Shown: one piece after another, positions 54,240-63,368 of the stretch
Layout of the letters: each line of letters starts with the position of its first letter
Position numbering within the stretch: position 1 is the stretch's first letter
Assembly: GCF_006402735.1 (NCBI RefSeq)
Contig: NZ_CP017174.1
Span: 3,041,001-3,105,000, forward strand
DNA length: 64,000 nucleotides
Reading direction: 5' to 3'
From: Myxococcus xanthus
Lineage (GTDB): Bacteria; Myxococcota; Myxococcia; Myxococcales; Myxococcaceae
Notes under the pieces: generated by a model
Seen by the model: only the letters and a program-made list of their open reading frames with translations
Databases searched by the model: none
What the model was told of the DNA's origin: nothing
Translations under genes and position numbers: made by a program

Positions 54240-55123
54240 TGCTGCTCGCGCCCCTGATGCTGGCCCTGACCCTGGGCCAGGTGGACCCCTACGTCCGCAG
54301 CCGTGTCGATGCGGGTGACACGCGCACGCAGTGCCTCTTCTGGACGTCCAATCGCGTCGTCTGGAACCAGAGCACCTACGGCAACCCGGACACGGCGGGT
54401 GACTCCGAGTTCGACGCGATTCGCGCCTCCTTCCAGAGCTGGCAGACCATCTTCGCCGAGTGCGGCAACCTCACGTTGGTGGAAGGCCCGCGCGTGGACG
54501 AACGCCAGGTGGGCTACCGGCGCCAGGGAAACAACACCAACCTGGTGCTGTTCCGCACCCGGGACTGCAACACCGTGGCGCCCGCGAGCGATGCGTGCTG
54601 GGACGACGACACGTGTGCCAACACGTATGACTGCTGGGATGACGACGACAACACCATCGCCATCACGCTCACCACGTACGACGAGCGCTCCGGCATCATC
54701 TACGACTCGGACATCTCCTTCAACGCGGCGCGCTTCTCCTTCACGACGGCGAACGGCGGCACGTGCTTCCCTCCGGTGACGACCCACTGCGTGGCCACCG
54801 ACGTGCAGAACACCGCCACGCACGAGGTCGGCCACCTCATCGGTCTGGACCACACGCGCGCCACCGGCTCCACCATGAACCCCAGCGCGCCGCCGGGAGA
54901 GGTGTCCAAGCGCGTGGTGGACTCGGGCTCGCGCGGCTTCGTCTGTGACGCCTACCCCCAGGGGCAGGCCAGCCAGTCGTGCCTCCACCCGGTGACGTCC
55001 ATCGACCTGGGACCCAAGGCTGGAGGCTGCTCCGCTGCGGGGCGGGGTGGGGTGCTGTCCCTGGTGGCCGTCTGGTCGCTGTGGCTGGCGCGCCGCCGCC
55101 GTCGCGAGGAGGCGGTCCGGTGA
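54239..55123 (+). CDS. Matrixin-like secreted metalloprotease (first)
   Basis: The 294-residue protein has a short signal peptide (LLAPLMLALTLGQ) and a zinc protease domain with HEVGHLIGLDH and a following methionine turn in GSTMNPSAPPGE. Several cysteine pairs occur before the active site (CWDDDTC, CWDDDD). The C-terminus carries a MYXO-CTERM-like sorting signal: a Gly-Cys pair (GGCSAAG), a hydrophobic segment and an arginine cluster (LARRRRREE), indicating surface anchoring or processing. The ATG at 54239 overlaps the upstream stop. It is followed by a paralogue with a 4-base overlap. Confidence 0.9.
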   Translation: MLLAPLMLALTLGQVDPYVRSRVDAGDTRTQCLFWTSNRVVWNQSTYGNPDTAGDSEFDAIRASFQSWQTIFAECGNLTLVEGPRVDERQVGYRRQGNNTNLVLFRTRDCNTVAPASDACWDDDTCANTYDCWDDDDNTIAITLTTYDERSGIIYDSDISFNAARFSFTTANGGTCFPPVTTHCVATDVQNTATHEVGHLIGLDHTRATGSTMNPSAPPGEVSKRVVDSGSRGFVCDAYPQGQASQSCLHPVTSIDLGPKAGGCSAAGRGGVLSLVAVWSLWLARRRRREEAVR

Positions 55124-56064
55124 GGAAGGCGCTGGCGCTCGCGGCCGCGTGCCTGGCCACCTCCGCTCAAGCGCAGATGGACGAGGAGCCGTCCTACCGC
55201 CGCACCGTGGTGCCCAGGCACCCGCTGTGCCTGGTGTGGCCGGTGCGTGAGTACGTCTACCACCTGGATGCGGCGGGTAGCGCGCGCACGCCTGGAGACT
55301 CCGAGGTAGCGGCCATCGAGGCGTCCTTCGACTCGTGGCGGAGCATCTCCGACGGGTGCAGCGACTACCGGTTCACCCGGGGCGAGGACTGGCGAGCGCC
55401 CATCGCCGTGGGCTACGACGAGACGCGTCCCCGGGACAACTACAACATCATCACGTTCCGGGAGACGTCGTGCCACGAAGTTGCCCCGGCGGATGATGCG
55501 TGCTGGACCGAAGAGACGTGCGGCAACGTCTACCAGTGCTGGGAGCATCCGTCTGGGACCATCGGCCTCACCACGTCCACGTTCTCCTATCGGGACGGGC
55601 GGGTGTTGGACTCGGACATCGAGCTGAACGCGTCCCAGCCGGCACGGGGCTATGGCTTCCTCTTCACCACGGTGGACTCACCGGTGTGTGAAGGCGAGCC
55701 CTCGGTGGACTGCGTGGCCACGGACATCCAGAACACCATGACGCACGAGATTGGCCACGTGGTGGGGCTGGACCATGTCTTCGTCCCAGGCGCCACCATG
55801 GAGGCCACCGCGCCTCCGGGAGAGACGCGCAAGCGCGTCATCGACTCGGGGTCGGCCGCCGGGTTCTGTGACATCTACCCGCGTCACCTGCCGCCCACCC
55901 AGTGCTTCGTGCGGGAGGGGGCGGGGTTTGCGTTGAAGGCGGACGGCCGGGGCAGCGGCTGCGCGGCGGCACCGGGTCCGGTGGCGCTGGGGCTGGTCGC
56001 GCTCGTCCTGATGCGTGTGCGGCGGCGTGCAGTCCACGCTGCGGCGTCCTTCCGGCGGGATTAG
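55120..56064 (+). CDS. Matrixin-like secreted metalloprotease (second)
   Basis: The 314-residue paralogue has a signal peptide (ALALAAACLATSAQAQ), the zinc motif HEIGHVVGLDH and the methionine turn GATMEATAPPGE. Cysteine pattern and spacing resemble its neighbour (CWTEETC, CWEHPSG). The C-terminus has GCAAAPG, a hydrophobic stretch and basic residues (MRVRRR), a MYXO-CTERM-like tail but with extra residues after the basic cluster. The start is GTG at 55120, overlapping the upstream stop by 4 bases; AGGAGG lies nine bases before it. The pair arose by tandem duplication. Confidence 0.9.
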   Translation: MRKALALAAACLATSAQAQMDEEPSYRRTVVPRHPLCLVWPVREYVYHLDAAGSARTPGDSEVAAIEASFDSWRSISDGCSDYRFTRGEDWRAPIAVGYDETRPRDNYNIITFRETSCHEVAPADDACWTEETCGNVYQCWEHPSGTIGLTTSTFSYRDGRVLDSDIELNASQPARGYGFLFTTVDSPVCEGEPSVDCVATDIQNTMTHEIGHVVGLDHVFVPGATMEATAPPGETRKRVIDSGSAAGFCDIYPRHLPPTQCFVREGAGFALKADGRGSGCAAAPGPVALGLVALVLMRVRRRAVHAAASFRRD

Positions 56065-56074
56065 AGGTCCAGGC

Positions 56075-56794
56075 GTGGCCGTCGCATTCTTCGACTTGGA
56101 CAAGACGCTCATCGCCGCCAACTCGGGCTCGCTGTGGATTCGCCGCGAGCTCGAGCTGGGGCACATCTCCCGCTTCCAGGCGCTGCGCGCCAGCCTCTGG
56201 ATCGCGCGCTACCACCTGGGCTTCGTGTCCATGCAGGACGCCGTGGCGCGCGCGATTGCCCAGCTCGCCGGTACTCCCGCGAAGCCGCTCCAGGAGCGCA
56301 CCGTCGTGTTCTACGAGGAGCACGTGCGGCCGCTCTACCGGCCCGGAGCCTGGGCCGTGCTGGACGCGCACCGGCGCGCCGGAGAGCGGCTCGTCCTGTT
56401 GACGTCGTCCACGGGCTACCTGTCGGAGCTGGTGGCGCGGGAGCTGGGACTGGACGCGGTGCTGTGCAACCGCTTCGAGGTCGATGGCGAGGGCCTCCAC
56501 ACCGGACGCGCCCTGGGGACCATCTGCTTCGGCGAGGGCAAGCGCGTCTGTGCCGAGGCCTACGTGCGCGAGGCGGGCGTGGCTCTGTCGGCGTGCGCCT
56601 TCTACACCGATTCGTATTCGGACCTGTCGGTAATGGAGGTGGTGGGGCGGCCCGTGGCCGTCCACCCAGACCACCGGCTGCGGCGCCACGCCCGGAAGCG
56701 GGGCTGGCCGGTGGTGGACTGGGGTGTGCCGCCCGGCGGCGATGTGCCGGCCGTTCCGCCGGCGCCACCCGTGGTGCCCTCCACCGGACCCTGA
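56075..56794 (+). CDS. HAD-IB phosphatase (SerB-like)
   Basis: The 239-residue cytosolic protein has HAD motif I in FFDLDKTLIAANSG, motif II in LVLLTSSTGY and motif IV in FYTDSYSDLSVME. This pattern belongs to the HAD-IB subfamily, which includes phosphoserine phosphatase-like enzymes and phosphatidylglycerophosphate phosphatases. A Pro-rich tail ends the protein. The start is GTG at 56075 with AGAGG upstream, ten bases after the second matrixin stop, so it may share its transcript. The substrate is unknown. Confidence 0.85.
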   Translation: MAVAFFDLDKTLIAANSGSLWIRRELELGHISRFQALRASLWIARYHLGFVSMQDAVARAIAQLAGTPAKPLQERTVVFYEEHVRPLYRPGAWAVLDAHRRAGERLVLLTSSTGYLSELVARELGLDAVLCNRFEVDGEGLHTGRALGTICFGEGKRVCAEAYVREAGVALSACAFYTDSYSDLSVMEVVGRPVAVHPDHRLRRHARKRGWPVVDWGVPPGGDVPAVPPAPPVVPSTGP

Positions 56795-56833
56795 TGCGCG
56801 CTGGGTCCGGCGGGGACGGTCAGCGATGCATCC

Positions 56834-58903
56834 TCAGCGGCGCGGTGCCACCAGGCGCATGCTGAAGGTGTAGTCCACGTTCACCGGGTAGCCCTTGTAG
56901 ACGATGGGCTTGTAGGTGCGGGACGTGAGGGCATCGAGCACCGCGCGCTCCATGTGGGCCACGGACTTGATGGTCCGGCACTTCTCCACGCGGCCCTGCT
57001 GGGTGATGGTGCAGCGGACAATCATCACGCCGCTCGACTTCGCGGCCATCGCTTCGCGCGTGTAGATGATGTCCTTGCCCTGGTCGACCATCTCCGGGCG
57101 AGGCATGTCCTCGTTGTAGGGGAGCACGTCGCCACGCGCGGAGGCCACCGCCGCGGTGGGGAGGACCGGCAGCGCGAGCCCGGTCGCTGAGCCCTTGGCC
57201 GGAGCCGCGTCGGTTGCCGAGGCCGTGGCGCCTCCGACGGCCGCCGCGACAGGGAGCTCCGTGGCGGGCGAGGCCGTGGGGGCGAGCATCACCGGCGCGG
57301 ACATGCCGCCCGGCGTGGCCACCGGCTCGACTTCCTCCGCCGTCTCATCCGCGCTCACGGAGGCCACCTCGACTTGCCGGCCGCCGCCCGCGCCGCCCCG
57401 GCGCTTCTGGAGCTTCTGCGACAGCACCACCTCGCCGGTACCGCCCGTGACGACGGTCTCCATCTGGTAGCCCTCCATCGCGAAGGTCAGCTCCACCGTG
57501 ACGGAGCCATCCTGTCCCGACGGAATCTCCAGGGTGAAGGGCGTGACGCCTCGCTCCTTGCCCCGGTAGAAGACGCGGGCGCCGGAGGGCTGGCTCATCA
57601 GCTTGAAGCGGACCTTGCCCGCGTTGGCGGCGGCCGCGGGCTCGGCGGCAGGCTCCGCGGCGGGCGCGGCGGCGACGGGCGCCGGGGCCTCCGTTTGGGG
57701 CGCGGGGGCAGGCGGCGCCGCTTCCTTGTTCGCCATGAAGAACACCGCGCCGCCCGCGATGAGGCCCGCCACCACGAGGCCGCCCAGGCCACCCGTGAGC
57801 AGCGTGCGCTGCCGGGCGCGCTCGACGTCCTTGGGCACCTCCACGCTGATGTCCACTGCCAGCGTGTCACCGGATTCGGTGTTGTTTCCCACGTTGGAGA
57901 ACAGCGCGGGGGACGGGTAGGGGCCCGTCGTCGTCGCGCCGCCGGGCCGCTTGAAGATGCCGCTGTTGCCACCCGCGGCCATGCTCGCTTCGCGCAGGCC
58001 CTCCAGCAACTCGTCCATCGTCTGGTAGCGCCGCGCCGGGTCCTTCTCCAGGCAGCGCCGCACCACCGCCTCGATTTCCGGCGGGATATGGAGGTCCGGA
58101 CGCACCTGCTGGAAGGTGGGCGGGGCTTCCTTGTAGTGGGCGAAGATGAGCTCGATGTGGTCGCGCGCGATGAACGGCGGACGCCCCATCAGCATCTGGA
58201 AGAGCACGATGCCCAGCGAGTACACGTCGCTGCGCGCGTCGGTGGCGTTGCGCGCCTGCTCGGGCGCCATGTACTGCGGCGAGCCCAGGAACGTGCCGTT
58301 CTGGGTGATTTCGGGGGAGAGCTGCCCCTCCTGGGGCGCCGCCACCGACTTCACCAGGCCGAAGTCCAGCACCTTGACCAGGTCCTGATCCTGCTCGTTG
58401 AGGAGCATGATGTTGGCCGGCTTCAGGTCGCGGTGGATGATGCCCAGGCTGTGCGCCTCGCGCAGTGAGCGGCAGATCTGCTGGGTGACGGAGATGGCGC
58501 GGGACCACGCCAGCGGGCCGACCTGCCCCAGCACCTGGGCCAGCGTCCGGCCGTCCAGGTACTCCATGGCAATGTAGAAGATGCCGTCGTCCGTCTGCCC
58601 GTAGTCGATGACGGTGACGGTGTTGGGATGGCGCAGCTTGGACGTCAGCGACGCCTCGCGCAGGAAGCGCTTCTGGAAGCCAGGGTCCCGGCTGCTGGGG
58701 AAGCTGGGGTTGAGCACCTTGAGCGCCACCACACGCTCGAGCGGTGCCTGCAGGGCCCGGTAGACCTTGCCCATGCCCCCGATGCCCAACGGTTCCAGGA
58801 CGCTGAAGCGGCCGTTCAGGGTCCGCCCGATGAGAGGATCCGCGCCCGTTCCAGCGGGTGCCTCGGGATTCGGCGAGTCGCCCTTGATCATTCGTAGCCC
58901 CAT
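56834..58903 (-). CDS. Ser/Thr protein kinase with PEGA and TonB C-terminal domains
   Basis: The 689-residue protein begins with a complete eukaryotic-type kinase domain: glycine loop GIGGMG (residues 40-45), Lys62 in VALK, HRDLKPANIML, DFGLVK and APEQ. A Gly/Thr/Pro-rich linker leads to one membrane segment (LGGLVVAGLIAGGAVFFMA). An Ala/Pro-rich stretch then leads to a PEGA domain (SQPSGARVFYRGKERGVTPF) and a TonB-type C-terminal domain (GVMIVRCTITQQGRVEKCRT, RAVLDALTSRTYKP). The kinase would be cytoplasmic and the PEGA/TonB part periplasmic. The ATG at 58903 is used; 58891 is also possible. Confidence 0.92.
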   Translation of the reverse strand: MGLRMIKGDSPNPEAPAGTGADPLIGRTLNGRFSVLEPLGIGGMGKVYRALQAPLERVVALKVLNPSFPSSRDPGFQKRFLREASLTSKLRHPNTVTVIDYGQTDDGIFYIAMEYLDGRTLAQVLGQVGPLAWSRAISVTQQICRSLREAHSLGIIHRDLKPANIMLLNEQDQDLVKVLDFGLVKSVAAPQEGQLSPEITQNGTFLGSPQYMAPEQARNATDARSDVYSLGIVLFQMLMGRPPFIARDHIELIFAHYKEAPPTFQQVRPDLHIPPEIEAVVRRCLEKDPARRYQTMDELLEGLREASMAAGGNSGIFKRPGGATTTGPYPSPALFSNVGNNTESGDTLAVDISVEVPKDVERARQRTLLTGGLGGLVVAGLIAGGAVFFMANKEAAPPAPAPQTEAPAPVAAAPAAEPAAEPAAAANAGKVRFKLMSQPSGARVFYRGKERGVTPFTLEIPSGQDGSVTVELTFAMEGYQMETVVTGGTGEVVLSQKLQKRRGGAGGGRQVEVASVSADETAEEVEPVATPGGMSAPVMLAPTASPATELPVAAAVGGATASATDAAPAKGSATGLALPVLPTAAVASARGDVLPYNEDMPRPEMVDQGKDIIYTREAMAAKSSGVMIVRCTITQQGRVEKCRTIKSVAHMERAVLDALTSRTYKPIVYKGYPVNVDYTFSMRLVAPRR

Positions 58904-59065
58904 ACAGCAAGCAACATCGGTTCTCCTGAAGTGTCGCCGCACTTCATCAAACCATACCTGCCGCGCGCTTCGCACCAGGGGGCTGTCCGATCCAGCACGT
59001 CTGATGCCTTCCGTTGCCGCCATCACTCGCCCATCCGTGTGAGAGTGAATGCCGGTTAGCCCGCA

Positions 59066-59095
59066 TTGACGCTTCTTTGTCTGACAGACTAGCGT
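59066..59095 (+). promoter_or_regulatory. Candidate promoter of the che operon
   Basis: TTGACG at 59066-59071 and TAGCGT at 59090-59095 are 18 bases apart and lie 41 bases before the first cheW start. The region 58904-59136 also has to hold the promoter of the divergent kinase gene. Confidence 0.45.
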
Positions 59096-59136
59096 GCTCC
59101 AATCCCGCGCTTCAGTGACAGGCGGGAGTTCCCCTG

Positions 59137-59703
59137 ATGGCAGACACCCCAGACAATTCCATGGTCGCGCAGTCGCGCCGTCTCTCTGTCGAGGAGCGGC
59201 TGAGCCAGCTCGAGGAGGAGCAGGTCCAGCTGCGCCAGGAGCTGGCGTCGCTGGCGGGTGAGCTGCGACTGCCGGGCATGTACCTGGCGGTGGACGCGGC
59301 GGGTACCAGCGCGCTGATGGACGCCGAGACGGTGCAGGAGGTGGTGCGGCTGGTGGAGCTGGAGCCGTTGCCCGGGGCGCCCGCGCACGTGGCGGGGACC
59401 TTCGTCTACCGGGGCAGCCCGGCCGTCGTCGTGGACCTTGCGGCGCTCTTGGGGGTGAAGCGAGAGGCCTCCCTGGATGCGCACCTGGTCGTCTGCGGCG
59501 GCGGCGCGCGGACGGTGGCGGTGCTGGTGGACCGCGTGCGTGACCTGGTGGAGTCCCCGGTGCTGGTGGACGGGACGCCGGATGGGACGTCGCCGCTGCC
59601 GTGGGATGCCAGCGGTCTGATGGCGGGCCTGTGCCGGACGCCCGAAGGCGTGCGCCCGTTGCTTCGGACGTCCGCGGTGCTCGTGGGGCCGGAGGCGCCG
59701 TGA
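59137..59703 (+). CDS. CheW-like coupling protein (first)
   Basis: The 188-residue protein has a coiled N-terminal stretch (LSVEERLSQLEEEQVQLRQEL) followed by a CheW domain (YLAVDAAGTSALMDAETVQE, GTFVYRGSPAVVVDLAALLG). It should couple the receptor to a CheA kinase. It is the first gene of the chemosensory cluster and overlaps cheR by 4 bases. GGGAG precedes the start. The cluster composition here (two CheW, CheR, MCP, CheY, probably CheA) resembles the Che4 system of M. xanthus as I recall it; this is unverified. Confidence 0.9.
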   Translation: MADTPDNSMVAQSRRLSVEERLSQLEEEQVQLRQELASLAGELRLPGMYLAVDAAGTSALMDAETVQEVVRLVELEPLPGAPAHVAGTFVYRGSPAVVVDLAALLGVKREASLDAHLVVCGGGARTVAVLVDRVRDLVESPVLVDGTPDGTSPLPWDASGLMAGLCRTPEGVRPLLRTSAVLVGPEAP

Positions 59704-61346
59704 GCGAGGGCGTGCTCGACGACGCGACGCTGGCCCGGGTCGAGGACGTCCTCCAGTCGGCCTGCGGGGTGACGTTGGCGCGCAGCCTGCGCCGCTCGCT
59801 GGAGACGGCGCTGGGCCGGGCCGCGCGTTCGCGAGGCCTGGAGCCCGACGCCTTCCTGCGCACGCTGCTGGTGCGCGAGGCCGCGGCGGTGGAGTGCTTC
59901 ATCGAGCACGCCGTCATTGGCGAAACGTACTTCTTCCGTCACCCGGAGCACCTGCGCGCCCTGGCGCGCCTGGCGCAGACGCACCCAGCCCCGTGCTTCC
60001 AGGTGTGGAGCGCGGGCTGCGCCAGCGGCGAGGAGCCCTACAGCATCGCCATGGCCTTGATGGCGGAGGGTTTGCCCGAAGGCCGCTTCCGGGTACTGGC
60101 GACGGACGTGTCGGGCCGGGCGCTCCAGCGCGCGCGGGATGGCGTGTACGGTCCGTGGTCCCTGCGCCGCATCGAGCCGGAGCAGGAGAAGCGCTTCCTG
60201 GTCGCCAACGGCGACGACTACTCCGTCATCCCCCAGGTCCGGCGCGCCGTGGAGTTCCGGCGCCACAACCTGGCCGTGGACCCGCCGCCCTTCATGGGCC
60301 TGGGCGCCATCTTCTGCCGCAACGTGCTCATCTACTTCCCGACGGAGCTCGCGCGGGAGGTGCTGAAGCGCTTCATCTCCGCGCTGGCTCCCGGTGGGCT
60401 GCTCTTCGTCTCTCCGGCGGAGGTCCCGCTCACCAATGGCCTGGGTCTGGAGACAGTGGACGCCGAGGGCAGCGTGGCGCTTCGGGTCCCCGTGCCGGGG
60501 GCTCCTCGCGCCGTGACGCCAGAGGCGCGGCTTCCTCGCCTGGGGGCGGGCCGGAATCAGGTGTCCTCGGCGGTGCCGCCTGCCGGGTGGCCTCAGGCGC
60601 TGGACGATTCAAGGGCGCGCCGCGCGCGCGCGCCGGCTTGGGGCGCGAAGCCATCGACAGGCGAAGGGCCTCTGACGTCCGGCACGTCCCTGGGGGACTC
60701 CCGTGTCGGCTCGGTGTCCGGCCGCACGGCGTCGGGTCTGGCGGGAGCGTCTGTCCGTTCTGCTTCGTCAGCCGCGGGGGATTTCTCCGCGACGGGGGCT
60801 TCGCCCGGCGCTATCGACTCGCGCGGGGCGGAGGGGCGTCCATCTCCAAGCGAGCCTGGGACGTCGCGTCCTGCGTGGGCCTCGTCAACGCCAGCCGCCG
60901 CCACTCACGCCGTGTCGCGGTCCGTGGACGCACTCGCCGCCGAGGAGGTTCCTCTCCTGGAGCGCGCCATCATCGCGGCGCGCGCGGGACACTTCGAGGA
61001 GGCGGAGGCGCTGGCGCGCGAGGCCGCGAAGGCGCTCGTTCCCGAGGCGTACCTGCTGCTCTCCATGGTGGCCGAGGTTCGTGGCGACCTGAACGGGGCG
61101 GTGGAGGCGGTTCGCAAGGCGCTGTACCTGGAGCCCCGGTTGGCGCTGGGGCACGCCACGCTGGTGGCCCTCTATAGGCGCATGGAGCGGCCCGAAGACG
61201 CGGAGCGTGCGCGGCAGAACGCCCTGCGCGCGCTGGACGGACTGGATGATGAACACCCGCTGCGTGGGGTGGAGACGATGACGGCCGGCGGCCTGAGGCA
61301 GGCCCTGGCGCCAGTCGAGCAGGCTGGCTGGCATGGAGTGCGCTGA
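59700..61346 (+). CDS. CheR methyltransferase with C-terminal TPR region
   Basis: The 548-residue protein has an N-terminal CheR domain that methylates the receptor: ETYFFRHPEHL, the SAM-binding WSAGCASGEEPYSIAM, LATDVSGRALQRARDGVYG and FCRNVLIYFPTEL. A Ser/Ala/Pro-rich linker (about residues 265-415) leads to a TPR-like helical region (LERAIIAARAGHFEEAEALA, VEAVRKALYLEPRLALGHAT). Such CheR-TPR proteins include FrzF of Myxococcus. The start is GTG at 59700, overlapping the cheW stop. Confidence 0.93.
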   Translation: MSEGVLDDATLARVEDVLQSACGVTLARSLRRSLETALGRAARSRGLEPDAFLRTLLVREAAAVECFIEHAVIGETYFFRHPEHLRALARLAQTHPAPCFQVWSAGCASGEEPYSIAMALMAEGLPEGRFRVLATDVSGRALQRARDGVYGPWSLRRIEPEQEKRFLVANGDDYSVIPQVRRAVEFRRHNLAVDPPPFMGLGAIFCRNVLIYFPTELAREVLKRFISALAPGGLLFVSPAEVPLTNGLGLETVDAEGSVALRVPVPGAPRAVTPEARLPRLGAGRNQVSSAVPPAGWPQALDDSRARRARAPAWGAKPSTGEGPLTSGTSLGDSRVGSVSGRTASGLAGASVRSASSAAGDFSATGASPGAIDSRGAEGRPSPSEPGTSRPAWASSTPAAATHAVSRSVDALAAEEVPLLERAIIAARAGHFEEAEALAREAAKALVPEAYLLLSMVAEVRGDLNGAVEAVRKALYLEPRLALGHATLVALYRRMERPEDAERARQNALRALDGLDDEHPLRGVETMTAGGLRQALAPVEQAGWHGVR

Positions 61347-61379
61347 GAGGCGCGCGCTCCGCACGAGGTGGGAGGCAAC

Positions 61380-62984
61380 GTGGACGTCAAAGGGACACAC
61401 CTGACACCGCCGGGCCGCGCGCCGGGGAGCAGGCTCAGTCTGCGGATGAAAATCCTCGCGCTCACCGGGGCGACGGGGGGGCTGGTGGCCGTCATCCTCA
61501 TCACCACGACGTGGATGCAGATGGGCGACGCGCTTCGCAATGACCTGTCCCGCCGCGCCAACTCGGTGAGCGTGGAGCTGGCGAAGACGCTGACGCCCGT
61601 GCTGGGCGCGAAGCGCGACCCGGAGCGGCTCCAGGAGCTGGTTCAGGGCGCGCTGAGCCTGGGGCCCGAGGTCGCCTATGTCCGCATCCATGACGCGGAC
61701 GGCATCCTCCTGGGCGAGGCCGCCGCGGAGCGCTACGACGGCGAGGCGCAGGCTCCGGCCTCCGTCGAAGGCGATGCCTCGGTGCTCCGCCGCAGGTCGG
61801 TGAAGGGCACGGGCCTGGTGGAGACGACGACGCCGGTGCTCGCGGCCGGCTCCACCGCGCATCTGGGCACCCTTCAGCTGGCGCTCCACGAGGAGGGGCT
61901 GAGCCAGACGCTGCGGGAGGCCACGCGCTTCACGGCCATCATCAGCCTGCTCGTGCTGGTGGCCTGCCTGGTGGCGGCATGGCTGGTGTCCGGGATGCTT
62001 GTGGTGCCGCTGGAGCGGCTGGCGCGCGCGGCGGCGGGCATCGCGGCGGGGGATTTGCGCCAGCAGGTGGACCTCCAGGGCTCGGATGAGATTGGCGACG
62101 TGGCGCGCAGCTTCGCGGTGATGACGGACGCGCTCTCCCACCTGCTGCAGGACCTGCGCAGCGCGGCGGCGGAGATGGAGCGCGAGGCGGCGGGCGTGCT
62201 GGCCACCTCCACGCAGCAGTCGGCCATGGCCCACCAGCAGGCCTCCGCCATCAACGAGACGAGCACCACGGTGGCGGAGATTGCCCAGACGTCCAAGCAG
62301 GCCACGGCCTACGCGGACTCGGTCATCTCCCAGACGCAGAAGTCCGAAGCCCTCAGCGCGGAGGGGCAGAAGGTCGTCAGCGAGAGCGTCTCCGGCATGG
62401 AGAACCTGGGCGAGCAGGTGAAGGCCATTGCCCTGTCCATCACCGACCTCAGTGAGCGCACGATGCAGATTGGCGACATCATCGGCACGGTGAAGGACGT
62501 GGCCGAGCAGTCCAACCTGCTGGCGCTCAATGCCTCCATTGAAGCGGCCAAGGCCGGGGAGCATGGCCGGGGTTTCGCGGTGGTGGCCACGGAGATGCGC
62601 ACGCTGGCGGAGCAGTCCCGCATCGCCGCGGAGCAGGTGCGCGGCCTGCTCAACGAGGTGCAGAAGGGGACGAGGCAGGCCGTCAGCGCCACGGAGGAAG
62701 GCAGCCGCCGGGCGCAGGCGGCCATGGAGCTGGCTCGCGAGGCGGGGACGACCATCCTGGGCCTGTCGGAGGTCATCCGCGAGTCGTCGGGCGCGGCGCG
62801 GCAGATTGCCGGAAACACGCGTCAGCAGACCATTGGCGTGGAGCAGATTTCCACGGCCATGAGCGAGCTGACATCCGCCATGGGAGACTCGGTGGAGAGC
62901 ACCCGGCGCATCGAACAGGTGTCAGGCAATCTGACCAATCTCTCGAAACGGTTCTCGGACCTGGTGGGTAGGTACCAGTTATGA
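61380..62984 (+). CDS. Methyl-accepting chemotaxis protein
   Basis: The 534-residue receptor has two membrane segments ([19 protein letters not shown] and [20 protein letters not shown]). A periplasmic region of about 130 residues between them has alpha/beta features ([20 protein letters not shown]). A HAMP domain follows ([18 protein letters not shown]), then a long cytoplasmic coiled coil with the conserved hairpin tip [21 protein letters not shown]. The preferred start is GTG at 61380, with GGGAGG five bases upstream; a GTG at 61368 is also open. It overlaps the next gene by 4 bases. Confidence 0.93.
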   Translation: MDVKGTHLTPPGRAPGSRLSLRMKILALTGATGGLVAVILITTTWMQMGDALRNDLSRRANSVSVELAKTLTPVLGAKRDPERLQELVQGALSLGPEVAYVRIHDADGILLGEAAAERYDGEAQAPASVEGDASVLRRRSVKGTGLVETTTPVLAAGSTAHLGTLQLALHEEGLSQTLREATRFTAIISLLVLVACLVAAWLVSGMLVVPLERLARAAAGIAAGDLRQQVDLQGSDEIGDVARSFAVMTDALSHLLQDLRSAAAEMEREAAGVLATSTQQSAMAHQQASAINETSTTVAEIAQTSKQATAYADSVISQTQKSEALSAEGQKVVSESVSGMENLGEQVKAIALSITDLSERTMQIGDIIGTVKDVAEQSNLLALNASIEAAKAGEHGRGFAVVATEMRTLAEQSRIAAEQVRGLLNEVQKGTRQAVSATEEGSRRAQAAMELAREAGTTILGLSEVIRESSGAARQIAGNTRQQTIGVEQISTAMSELTSAMGDSVESTRRIEQVSGNLTNLSKRFSDLVGRYQL

Positions 62985-63364
62985 ACGCAAAGGTGCTCAT
63001 CGTCGAAGACACGAAGACCATCACCAACCTTCTTCAGGTGTACCTGATGGGGTGGGGGTTGGAGTTCTTCGACGCTCCGAATGGCGCGATTGGACTGACC
63101 AAGGCGCGGGAGCTCAAGCCGGACCTCATCATCTCCGATGTGCAGATGCCGGAGATGGACGGCTTCGCGCTGTGCGCGGCGATCCGTGCGGACCGGCAAC
63201 TTCACGACACCCCTTTCATGATGCTCACCTCGCTGAAGGACGATGCGAGCCGGCAGAAGGGCAAGCTGGTGGGTGCCAGCGCCTTCCTCAACAAACCGGT
63301 GTCCGTGGACGACCTTCGTTCGAAGGTGCGCGACATCCTGAAGCTGCCCGCGACCCGGTACTGA
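62981..63364 (+). CDS. CheY-like response regulator
   Basis: The 127-residue single-domain receiver has acidic residues in IVED, phosphoacceptor Asp53 in [12 protein letters not shown], the conserved Thr in MMLTSL and Lys in LNKPVS. It should be phosphorylated by the cluster's CheA. It overlaps the mcp stop by 4 bases (ATGA) and is 4 bases upstream of the second cheW. Confidence 0.93.
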   Translation: MNAKVLIVEDTKTITNLLQVYLMGWGLEFFDAPNGAIGLTKARELKPDLIISDVQMPEMDGFALCAAIRADRQLHDTPFMMLTSLKDDASRQKGKLVGASAFLNKPVSVDDLRSKVRDILKLPATRY

Positions 63365-63368
63365 GCGC

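Noticed and set aside
58904..59917. N-terminal extension of the Ser/Thr kinase frame up to 59917
   Set aside because: The extension is Pro/Arg/Ala-rich, runs antisense through cheW and the start of cheR, and the kinase domain begins properly after the ATG at 58903.
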